From assembly GCA_022592445.1 (NCBI GenBank), contig JABYQR010000118.1, positions 52,191-116,190 on the forward strand: a stretch of 64,000 nt of DNA. Direction: 5' to 3'. Below are positions 1-8,949 of the stretch, one piece after another. Position 1 is the stretch's first letter; every line of letters begins with the position of its first letter. The DNA is from Cytidiella melzeri (Eukaryota; Basidiomycota; Agaricomycetes; Polyporales; Irpicaceae). The notes under the pieces were generated by a model that ran no database searches, was not told the origin of the DNA, and was given only the letters and a program-made list of their open reading frames with translations. Both the position numbers and the translations under genes were made by a program.

Positions 1-587
1 GCTGAGACACTGAGTCACGCTTCAAACTAAGAACAACCTTAAAGACAACACAACCAACCACGAAGTGGCAATAGAAGTGTAAAGGTGTGGAAGCGCGGAA
101 GTGTTAAAGTGTGCGAGGTGGTCTTAGAGTCCTAGTTTTACCTGTGCTAAAAAGAGCGACAAGGTTTATGATAAAGTGTATGCGAAGGGAGCTAGGCGGG
201 CAACTACCACGCGTATCACGGGTAAAAGGGGGAAGTCGGCGCGGTGAAAGCGAAAGAGTTATAGCGCGGCTCAAAGAGAACGCGCGGGAGACGTTGCAAC
301 TTGTGGTAAGACGGCGCGCGGAGAGACACGGATGGTAAACGCAGGTGCAATATGAATCTCAAACACAAAACACGGTCGCTGGTGAAGATGAAGAAGTCGC
401 TGTAAAACGCGGGCGCAGTGAAAGTGAACGCAGTAAGCTCGACGCAGTGAAGGTGAAACGCAACGCAGTAACGCAGTAAAATAACGCAGTGAAAAGCAAA
501 CTCAGTATAACGAACCCGAAAGAAACCGTAAGAGAAAGATAAACTAATGGAGCGCGAGTCGCAGCGTAAGGCTATGTGAGATTGCAG
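1..587. other. Gene-poor stretch with degenerate CGCAGT repeats
   Basis: I see no convincing gene here. Between about 409 and 512 the words CGCAGTGAAA, CGCAGTAA and close variants recur at least six times with irregular spacing, and similar words recur near 1130. It reads as a decayed simple repeat or the purine-rich untranslated strand of the neighbouring minus-strand ORF. The short plus-strand frame at 111-338 is rich in Arg and Gly and looks like chance coding of purine-rich DNA. Confidence 0.4.
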
Positions 588-1115
588 TCAATTTGACTCG
601 ACAGACTGCGCGCGAGGGCGGTAGTGTAGAACAACACTCCCCGAGCGGCGATGCGTATTGCAGGCGAATGCGTGGCCAACGACAATGTTGGTAGAGCTGG
701 TAAGATTGAACTGCACTAGTTCGCACTCGTGTTCCTTGCCTTCAAAGTCTGGAGACAGCCAGCAATCTGGGTGCGGCGCGCGCGGGCGATCGCAGTCAAG
801 CGGGACGAAAGGTCCTGAACGTAGGGGAATTGGGTGATTGCTCTGAGTGTCGCAGTAAGAGCAGTTATCAAGCGAGTCTGCGACGGAGGCGACAGACGAC
901 GCTGGCAAGGGTGATTTAGGGGTTGATCTCTCAGGGGAGACCGTAGGCGCTGCTGAGGGTTCTGGCGGCGGCGTGGGCGCGGGGATGATGGGGTAACGGC
1001 GTAGAACCTCGCACGGGCGCGGGCGGTAAGGGCAGCAACCGTCGGGTAGGTGGGGAACAGTGGGACAGTAACGGCAGACTCGAGGCGGGTTGTCGTTGGT
1101 AGATGCAGCGGACAT
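588..1115 (-). CDS. Hypothetical Pro/Cys-rich protein (175 aa)
   Basis: A single uninterrupted frame from ATG at 1115. The product begins MSAASTNDNPPRVCRYCP and has paired cysteines early (CRYC, CC) and again in the middle (CSYC), separated by a Pro/Ser-rich stretch. The CxxC pairs could bind zinc, but no family is recognised. There is no signal peptide or membrane segment. The opposite strand consists of degenerate purine repeats, so the frame may be open only because of base composition. I rate it as possible, not established. Confidence 0.3.
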   Translation of the reverse strand: MSAASTNDNPPRVCRYCPTVPHLPDGCCPYRPRPCEVLRRYPIIPAPTPPPEPSAAPTVSPERSTPKSPLPASSVASVADSLDNCSYCDTQSNHPIPLRSGPFVPLDCDRPRAPHPDCWLSPDFEGKEHECELVQFNLTSSTNIVVGHAFACNTHRRSGSVVLHYRPRAQSVESN

Positions 1116-1828
1116 AAACGTGGAAGAAGTCGCAGTGAGACAACGCAGAAGAAGCTACAGCTATGGGCGCGAAGAGACTCCCTCGACGCGAACGCAAAGC
1201 GTAAAGTGAACTCTGGAAACTGGGGTGGGGATTGATTGATTTTCTACGCAGTACAAGTAACACCTTTTTATATACCCTAAAGACCCTCTCCTAAGCCTTT
1301 CCTTCTATGTCCTAAACCCAAACGCGAGAGCGAGGAAACAGGGTGGCAGAATACTTCCGTCTGCGGAGGCAAAATGTCCAGCAAGTCGACGCCCGGTGGG
1401 GCACAGCGTTGGTCGACACGGAGTAGCGGCACGCGCCCTTGCGCTGAAGAGGTGCCAGCCGTCGCGAGCAGGTGATGAGGCGCCGTCCAGGAGTTGCACA
1501 GCGTGGCGTGATAGGAGTCTTCCTGAAACGGGGTTCACGCGTCAAGTTTCTTCTACCGTTGGTCCGACCCGCGTCCGAAACTCTTGGTGGCTGGCCGGCC
1601 CATGCTCCGATGCAAAAGGGGCGTGTCTGTGTGTCAGGGTTCGGTGCGATTCCTCGGCCTCGGATGTTTCCGGCGCGTTGCTGCTCCTTGTCAAGTCCTC
1701 GGATCCTCGGCGAACTCCTCGTGACCTCGGTGAACTCCTCGCGCCCGTGACGCTGGGAAAGTGGAGGGACTTGCCGCTCAGGATGACGCGGGCCGCGCAA
1801 ATGGCGGGCTGCTGCCGGGTCTCCGCGC
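1116..1828. other. Intergenic, no supported gene
   Basis: Overlapping frames occur on both strands (for example minus 1312-1800 and plus 1396-1866), but all are Arg/Pro-rich with low-complexity composition and mutually exclusive. A short local repetition around 1693-1740 (variants of CCTCGG and GAACTCCTCG) is visible. Nothing here is recognised. Confidence 0.4.
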
Positions 1829-3055
1829 CTAGCCGATTTCCGGGCGTATCACCGCAACTGAGATAAAGTACGTGTTCCAGATATTATCGCAGTCCGGCCA
1901 CTGTCCCATCTTGAGCTTGAGGTAGATCCGGGCACAGGCTGTGATCTCCTTGATCCGCTGAGACTTGGCAAATTCCTCCAGCTCCTCGACCATCTCACGA
2001 TAGTGCTCGCATGCGTTGCCCATGCTAACGACCATTGTATCAACCAGTCCCTTAGAGCGTAAGACAAGCTCATTGGGCGTATAGTTGGGATGTTGAACGT
2101 GTTGCATGGCGAGGATGGAACAAACTTGCTCCGGCCTGAAAACCTCCCCCTTTGGTCCATCCACACCGTAAACCATACCACACGCGTAGACGGGCGAAGC
2201 CGGCCTAGTGTCTGTATGATCAACGTGGACCCAGTCGTCGAATGAAAAAGTGGGAATGACTGGTTGGGGAGCGTATACCATTGGCCATTCATCTTCAACC
2301 TGTTCCTCCTCCTGAGTAGTGGAGGACGGAACCGGAGTAGGTTCGGCAGCTGAAGCGGCCTGGACTACTGGTTCTGAAGAATCATGAGAAACTGGTGAAC
2401 TGATATTTAAACCGTTCATACCATCAACGATATCCGGGATGACCGGTGTAGGCGGATTGACCATTGTAGAAGAAGTCTTTGGAGATGCAAAATTATTTAA
2501 TGCTTGGGCAACCATGTTCCAAAGCGATAATCCTGCACTCACAAAAGGCGGTGGCATTGGAGTAGGATGACGATGAGGATGAGGGTGTGACGGCGACGCA
2601 GATTGGCGAGGAGGTGCAGCATTAACCCTGGAAGAACTTTGGGTTTGATGTGCCCTGATTTCCGCACTGACGTTGCGAGGCCTTCGTCTGTATAAATCCA
2701 ATTCCGCCTCTCGATTGGCTTCATCGATGATACGATTAACCTCTCGGAGGTGCCTTTGCCTATCACTCTGCCTGAACCTGTCCCAGCCATGACGACCAAG
2801 AAGACTATACTCCATCAATTCCATGCGCCTGACTCCGTCCCTGTCAACGTAGTTGACATTGATCCTAGCATCCTGAGCATTGGTCTGACTCATACGGATA
2901 GAGATGGGAGTTTGTGAACTCCTTATCTCCATGACGATGGTGTGACCCATATGGTCAAACCGAGTGTAATCATGGACGCGGTAGGGATCATTTGGAGAGT
3001 GGGGAGCGAAGCGGGCATTGACGCGACGGGAAGTGCGGCGAGAGTTGTTCGGCAT
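1829..3055 (-). CDS. Uncharacterised protein (about 408 aa)
   Basis: One open frame starting MPNNSRRTSRRVNARFAPHS at ATG 3055 and ending at TAG 1829-1831. The N-terminus is very basic. A charged segment near residues 95-135 (REVNRIIDEANREAELDLYR) could be helical. A Ser/Pro/His-rich linker lies near residues 140-270. The C-terminal 110 residues look folded (VCSILAMQHVQHPNYTPNEL, then EEFAKSQRIKEITACARIYL). No signal peptide, membrane segment or known motif was seen. The coherent length argues for a real gene, or a relic of a mobile-element gene. Function unknown. Confidence 0.55.
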   Translation of the reverse strand: MPNNSRRTSRRVNARFAPHSPNDPYRVHDYTRFDHMGHTIVMEIRSSQTPISIRMSQTNAQDARINVNYVDRDGVRRMELMEYSLLGRHGWDRFRQSDRQRHLREVNRIIDEANREAELDLYRRRPRNVSAEIRAHQTQSSSRVNAAPPRQSASPSHPHPHRHPTPMPPPFVSAGLSLWNMVAQALNNFASPKTSSTMVNPPTPVIPDIVDGMNGLNISSPVSHDSSEPVVQAASAAEPTPVPSSTTQEEEQVEDEWPMVYAPQPVIPTFSFDDWVHVDHTDTRPASPVYACGMVYGVDGPKGEVFRPEQVCSILAMQHVQHPNYTPNELVLRSKGLVDTMVVSMGNACEHYREMVEELEEFAKSQRIKEITACARIYLKLKMGQWPDCDNIWNTYFISVAVIRPEIG

Positions 3056-3848
3056 CTTCAAAAATATAACGGTCTGGAAGAAAGAATCAAAAGTATAAGA
3101 TTTATGTCGTCGTATTCAATCCACAACACTTTCCTTGAGAAAGTCCTGGGGATTGCTAATGGAAAAGTCAAATGTGAGTAAAAGTTTTCCACAAGTGATT
3201 CAAGACGAGTATGACCACTTGCAACTTCAACTTCTACCAGTCGGTATGATACGATGAAAACATAATGGCGCATGTAAGAAACACCACGAAGTATAGGAGA
3301 GTCCACAATCTCCGTGATACCAAAAGTAAAAGTGGACGACATGCCTCAAGAAATTCTACAGCTACAAAAAGCGGCGATTTCTAATTCCAGGACTGACTGA
3401 CGTGCGCCAACACGAAGGTCCTAGGCCTCTAAGTCACGAGCTTAGAGTGCCACTCAACACTACCCTCCTATTGTACTACTCCGCCGATCTACCACTTGTA
3501 CAAGTGGGAGCTTGTTCCTCCACCACCGGATTTTACACTGCGTGTTAGGCAGATTCCGCGTAATGCACGACTCGTTAAAGTCGAGAACCACCAAGGGTGG
3601 CTTAAGTATTCAGCTGGGTTGGGAGTGCGTACGCAAGGGGCAAGTAGGTGAGGGAATTAGCTGTAGAAAATCAGTTGGGAATATTGTATTCGAAGCTGAG
3701 GCAGTCAACCAGTACAACTCTACTACTACTATGTGGCCAAACAAAGTAAAGTAGAGAAACTTACTTATAAGAAAGCTTGGGGGATACTGGTTGATGGATG
3801 TCATTGAGAGTGTGGATGTAGTTAAGCTAAAAGCCGGGGCTCATAACC
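3056..3848. other. Intergenic, no supported gene
   Basis: Short frames on both strands (for example minus 3058-3342, plus 3512-3754) show no recognisable protein. The stretch ends at the boundary of the LTR copy at 3849. Confidence 0.4.
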
Positions 3849-4976
3849 TAACAAAGTGGAATATGTGTGCGAGGGGTAGAGGCTGTTAAGCTTCGAAGAT
3901 GAGTCTTATTATTCTTGCTGCTTCAGCAGCTCTGCTTATATACATGTCTGTATCTACTTATGTAAGCAACTACTATACATGTCTACTTCAGCTATTCTAC
4001 TGTATTACTAAGTGCATGACTCATGCATGACTCATGCTATGAGTGCATGACTCATTGTATGACTAGGCTCAGCACTTGTACCAGAGGCGTACATAATGAG
4101 TAAATGACTCATGCTAGTACTTGTCCTCAGATGTATGCTTTAGGCATCCTCTGGAGTTGTACTACGTGCTTTCCATGTCATTTCCTATGCTACTAGAACA
4201 CAGGCATACATATATGTATAGTACTACTACAACCCATATCTGTACGTGTTAAAACTATATATAATATAATATGATATGATATGTAGTTTCCCACGCCTTA
4301 TTACAAGGCAGGGTCATGATCATTACGACTCCGAGACGCTTTAGGTAGCAGAGTTCCCACAATCTTAGTATGGGAATTATGCAGCCGTATATGGAAACTC
4401 TAGTAGTAACCATCACATTAGCTGAGACGTACAGATATGGGTTGTAGTAATACTATACATATATGTACGCCTGTGTTCTAGTAGCATAGGAAATGACATG
4501 GAAAGCACGTATGACTCCAGAAGATGCCTAAAGCATACATCTGAGGATAAGTACTAGCATGAGTCATTTACTCATTATGTACGCCTCTGGTACAAGTGCT
4601 GAGCCTAGTCATACAATGAGTCATGCACTCATAGCATGAGTCATGCATGAGTCATGCACTTAGTAATACAGTAGAATAGCTGAAGTAGACATGTATAGTA
4701 GTTGCTTACATAAGTAGATACAGACATGTATATAAGCAGAGCTGCTGAAGCAGCAAGAATAATAAGACTCATCTTCGAAGCTTCACAGCCTCTACCCCTC
4801 GCACACATATTCCACTTTGTTAGTACGTCTCAGCTAATGTGATGGTTACTACTAGAGTTTCCATATACGGCTGCATAATTCCCATACTAAGACTGTGGGA
4901 ACTCTGCTACCTAAAGCGTCCTTGTAATAAGGCGTGGGAAACTACATATCATATTATATTATATATAGTTTTAACA
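3849..4976 (-). mobile_element. Solo LTR, inverted copy split by a second LTR
   Basis: Reading the minus strand, this copy runs from TGTTAAAAC at 4976 down to TTTGTTA at 3849, but it is interrupted by a forward copy of the same sequence at 4247-4822. The halves (3849-4246 and 4823-4976) join across GTACG, giving the same order as the intact copy at 31436-32026. I could not match a target duplication at its outer ends, so its own flanks have changed. The two opposed copies form a large imperfect palindrome. Confidence 0.7.
4247..4822 (+). mobile_element. Solo LTR (about 576 bp) nested in an inverted copy
   Basis: The element starts TGTTAAAAC and ends CCACTTTGTTA. It is bordered by GTACG at 4242-4246 and 4823-4827; the match extends to GTACGT if the element starts at GTTAAAAC. 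A 5-6 bp target duplication and a TG start fit an LTR retrotransposon. There is no coding capacity. Inside are repeated TGAGTCAT words and, near the 3' end, TATATAAG, a plausible TATA box. Compared with the copy at 31436 it carries a roughly 28 bp insertion near 4314-4341 and fewer TGAGTCAT words. A MITE is the alternative reading; no internal retroelement domains are present to decide. Confidence 0.7.
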
Positions 4977-6185
4977 GCAAGGACCTATTGTTTTTTAAAT
5001 AAAAAAATGGCAACGTCGACATTTACTTTGGTGGCCCTCAGCCTCACAGTTTTTTTTGGTCCATTAGGGGTGTGGTAGGTGTTTCATGCATATCATCATG
5101 GATACCCGTCAGTTTTATGGCTCACAGCCTCACAGGATTTGTGGTGCTTTAGGGGTGTGTCATGTATATCATCATGGATACCCGTTAATTTTATGGCTCA
5201 CAGCCTCGAACAAATTTTCAAAGGTGTGTCATGTATATCATTAATCGACACCCGATGGAACGCATCAGTTTGAGGAGACAAAGGCAGTGAGGAAAAAATA
5301 GCCAAGACAAATGCTGAGAATAATCGACGCGGACGCTGGGGGGAGTCCCGCACTACTAGTATCTCCCACTGACAACTAGAATGGCGAGAGCGGGATGGGT
5401 TGCGTACAGCCCTACTCGTTACTTTTTTCACGCCGTTACAATGTAAGTACACGTCCGACGATTGATGATCGATATCACTAATGCTAGGCAGCCTTGGTGT
5501 AGTAGTATTGATCTCTCGCGCTCGCACTGACGTGTCAAGTGCTAGGGATGTTCGACCTTCATTATGAAGTTCCTCCGAGTCTTCACATCCAACTTTTTTT
5601 GACCTCAAGGTTTGGAATCTTGTTGCTCCTTGGGCCCGCAATTGTCACTGAGGCTGACGTGATCGTCTTCCTAAGGGGAAAGCTCTAACGAGGCTGGTCG
5701 CTTTAAGGACGCTGCCGTTGAGATCATAGATCATAATCGAATCTATAATGCGCCGGCAGTAACCAGAGGCGCAGAATGAAGTCGTAAGGTACAAATCGTT
5801 AACTACGAGAGCATAGCTTTGAGATAGCTCCCAAATCGAGTGAGTCGCAAGCTGTGAGCAACTAAATCAAGACTGTCACACAAGACTGGTAAGCATCTGT
5901 GCTGCAAAAGACTATGGCACTGGTGGCACGGACAGGATTCTTCAAGTCGCATTCTTGCATACTTTATCTGCCTCGCAGAGCAGGTCTCCACCACGAAATG
6001 TCGACAAGTCCTTACACCTCCAAGTTCATATACGTGTCGTGAAAGAATGTCATTACAAGCCAGTTTCAAACTTGACTCTTCTGCTCGTGTACATGGCTGG
6101 AAGACTACCACGTGCTCGCATCAATCCTTCACGGTTACACATCACAACAACTGCTCTCCTTTGACCTTTCCTACTGGTCCACACT
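4977..6185. other. Intergenic with a short tandem repeat
   Basis: No gene is supported. The left part holds the tandem repeat at 5031-5255. Frames at minus 5198-5641 and minus 5803-6111 have no recognisable content. The right end is the 3' flank of the minus-strand secreted-protein gene. Confidence 0.4.
5031..5255. repeat. Degenerate tandem repeat, about 78 bp period
   Basis: The words CTCACAGCCTC, GGGGTGTG and ATATCATCATGGATACCCGT recur in the same order about every 78 bp, giving nearly three copies. The last copy is diverged (ATATCATTAATCGACACCCG). It abuts the LTR cluster and has no coding role that I can see. Confidence 0.65.
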
Positions 6186-7242
6186 CTAATCCAATGCGTC
6201 CAAGAGCGAGCGGACATACAGGTTCAAAAGCGACTCGTCGAGCTCACGAGCAGCGGGTCTACGGTGATGGCGGTGATTCTGGTGCTTGCCGCGGTGGTGA
6301 CCGCCACGGGGTCCTCGAGCATTCAAGTTGTCGCGCTTGGCTCGACCGCCACCATATCCGAAGTGCTCTCCCTCCCTGCCTCCGCCGTCCTGACCACCAT
6401 GCCTGAAGTGCTTGCCATGATGACCGTGGTGGCCGTGTTTGCCGTGCTGGCCATTGCGGAGCGCAGGCTGGCCGTGGAAACCATGACCGTGGTGGCCCTG
6501 ACCGTGGTGACCGTGGTGACCCGCACCTTGGAGACGACCTTGGAAGCCATGTTGGTGGTGACGATGATGATTCGCACCTTGGAGACGACCTTGGAAGCCA
6601 TGTTGGCGGTGGTGATGACCAGGACCGCCACGGCGACCCTGACCGTCGGTCTCGTGAGGCTGACCGTTGTAATCGCTGACAAAGTTGACAAACTCGCGTC
6701 AGCGTATTTCCGAGGTGGGGTTATAAAGGAACAAAAGCACGACGTACCCAGTCTGGGGCTCACGGACGTACAAGTCAGAGAGCTCGATGTCTTCACGCCT
6801 GTTAACGTGGCCAGTGGAGTGAGGCTTGTCAGCGGCTTGGCCGTCGTGGCGGTGAGACTGGTCATGAGCCTTGCCGTCGTGGTGACGGGCAAGTAATTTG
6901 TTAAGTTCCCGTCCGAAGAGCCTGTTGAGATCTTCTTGACTAAGACTGAAAACAAAGTTGACAACACAACTGCGTCAGCAAGATGAGGCCGCAGAAAAGC
7001 AGAAGCACCACGTACCCAGCCTCGGGCAGACCATCGGCCTCGCCATTTTGACGGACAACTAAGTCGGCAACGTCCCTTGCAGAGAGCTCGTTAAGATCAA
7101 CTTCACGAGCACTGAAATTTCTGATTCAGCGAATGGGCCCGACCGAGAGAACATTGGTGGAAACGTACGTGACAGGGACAGCGAGAGCAGGCGCCGCCGC
7201 AGCGGCGGCCGCCAGAACAATGAGAACCATAGACGAGTACAT
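6186..7242 (-). CDS. Secreted His/Gly-rich protein
   Basis: Four exons can be read on the minus strand. The start MYSSMVLIVLAAAAAAAPAL is a typical signal peptide. After a short intron comes AREVDLNELSARDVADLVVR, then exon 3 (LSQEDLNRLFGRELNKLLAR with HHDGKAHDQSHRHDGQ), then a long exon dominated by Gly-His-His repeats and a twice-repeated HQHGFQGRLQGA unit. The frame closes RELDESLLNLYVRSLLDALD at TAG 6186-6188. A short acidic/leucine module (L-x-x-L-x-x-R type) recurs in each exon. Dibasic sites (NRRED, AKRDN) could be Kex2 cleavage points. Histidine clusters could bind metal. Family unrecognised; frame choice is supported by splice signals and the coherent composition. Confidence 0.65.
6520..6618. 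repeat. Two 51-bp tandem repeats inside the His-rich gene
   Basis: The word TTGGAGACGACCTTGGAAGC appears twice, 51 bp apart, each followed by CATGTTGG and a GTG/ATG-rich tail. On the coding (minus) strand each copy encodes HQHGFQGRLQGA followed by histidines. It is an in-frame duplication of 17 residues. Confidence 0.75.
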
Positions 7243-8949
7243 GGTTTAATCAAAGATGAGTGGGAAAGAAGTGTTTTGAGAGCGTTAAGAGAGGATGGGC
7301 GTCGTGAGCTGAGGCGATTGACAAGAAGTAGTGAAGAAGAGAACAAGTAAAGCTAGGCTGTAAAGGAACGGCTCAGTTCTCCTACAAAACTAAGGGAGAG
7401 AAACTCATGGCGACTTACCAGCCAGCGCCTGAAGCTTAGAAACTGAGTTTGAGGGGTACGAAGAGAAGTGGAAAGTGAGCTGAGGAAACCCTCCAAGTCC
7501 TCAGCCCAGTATTTAAAGCATTTAGCTTCAGCGCGGCTGGTATCGGCCAACACACGTACCAGATTAATCACAGCTGCGCAGCACACACGTATCAGTCTCA
7601 TCACCTGCGCAGTAACAGAGCCACCCCCTACTGCACTTGAAACTTCATGGGCGCCTACAGTACCGCAGGGTGAGTTGGTGGGACATTGATGGCAGCCCTG
7701 ACTGGATGAAGGCCGTTTGACTTACTGAGCGTATAGATGCTCGCCGTTCGACGTTACGTCTACAGCCGCGAATGTGGCTGTATGTGTTTCGGCTAGAGAC
7801 GAGCTGAAAGGAAGTACAGCCAACTACCGTGCTCACTGCTCAGCCCGCCTCCTAACGTAGCAGCGTCGTCGTCGAACGCAGGAAAATTCAGTCTGGGTTC
7901 GGATCAGCAGCAATCCACACTAGTTGCTTTGCGTGATGGCACCAGAGCCGTTTCGTTTCATGAATTATTGGGGTGAACTCCTGAGTGGAGAGCAGCGCAT
8001 CGAGCACACTCTGACTGCCGGGTGTGGCTGCCGTGCTCGTTATTGCCTGAGGCCCCTCGAAAAAAGCAAGAAAAAGTAAAGGTTGTGCAGCAAAGGCGAA
8101 GGTGCAACTTGGTGCTTTAACCACTTCATTACGGCGTAGTCCAGGCCGAATTAGTGTTCCGACCCGTGCTTCCAAATATGGTAAACTGCAACTTGATCAG
8201 CTGGCAAAGGACTCACGGGCTTACTAAGGAGTTGATGTGTTCACTAACAAGTTGCTAATATGCTTTCCTCCTCCTGGGTTCACTTTCCGCACGGTAGCAC
8301 AAACTTCCGACTCACACCTCTTGGAAAAAGGACTCCTGAAGCTGCCCGTCGCAAATATCCAGGGTGGGGTGCTGGAATTTACCAGGTGTCGGCAGTTCGT
8401 GGGTGTCTGAACCGGGTCAGACTGCGACGTTTCAGCACTGGTTTGCTGTGACACTGTCACTGGCAGGAGAGCCATTGATGGCCGTGCGAGAGAGCCGAGA
8501 GTAATTACATACCATCATACTCGCCATTTTTTTCTTCTATGTCGCCCACCACGACTCTTCATCGCTTTGTCTCAAAAGCACCACCTGTATCGCCAGTCCG
8601 TGTTTCCTGACGTTACCTTGATCATTGTTTCCTTGTTGAACCAAGACCAAATGTCGAGACGGTCTATGATTAGGAGAATTTTGGGACCTCGAATAATCTG
8701 AGATTGTGCTGCGGTCGACGGTAGCAGTTTGAGAATCTTAACAGTGTTGTTAGCAAGTCACGTATGGTACAGCCTCCACGCACGGCCGGCATCCTGAAAC
8801 CTAATGGCGTAATATTACATGTCCACAAACCGTCAAAGTAAGCTACAACAAGTAACAACAGCATGCACAAACAGGCAGAGCTTTGCTTTAGATAGCAGCA
8901 TCAGAAACAAGGAGTCTTCTATGTATATCTTACTGTTCCCTGTGTACAA
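7243..8949. other. Intergenic, weak ORFs only
   Basis: This 1.7-kb stretch holds the promoter of the secreted-protein gene and the 3' flank of IML2. Minus-strand frames at 8224-8475 (MALLPVTVSQQTSAETSQSD) and 7888-8175 have proper ATGs and could be exons of an unrecognised gene, but I found no convincing splice pair joining them and no known motif. Nothing else is supported. Confidence 0.35.

Noticed and set aside
1312..1800. Minus-strand 162-codon Arg/Pro-rich frame
   Set aside because: Overlaps an equally long plus-strand frame, is low-complexity and has no motif.
4247..4822. Element as a TIR DNA transposon
   Set aside because: The ends TGTTA...TGTTA are direct, not inverted, and duplications are 5-6 bp, so a solo LTR fits better.
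6264..6896. Plus-strand 210-codon frame rich in Val, Thr and Ala
   Set aside because: It is the antisense of Gly/His repeat codons of the secreted protein. The minus strand has a signal peptide and good splice sites; this frame does not.
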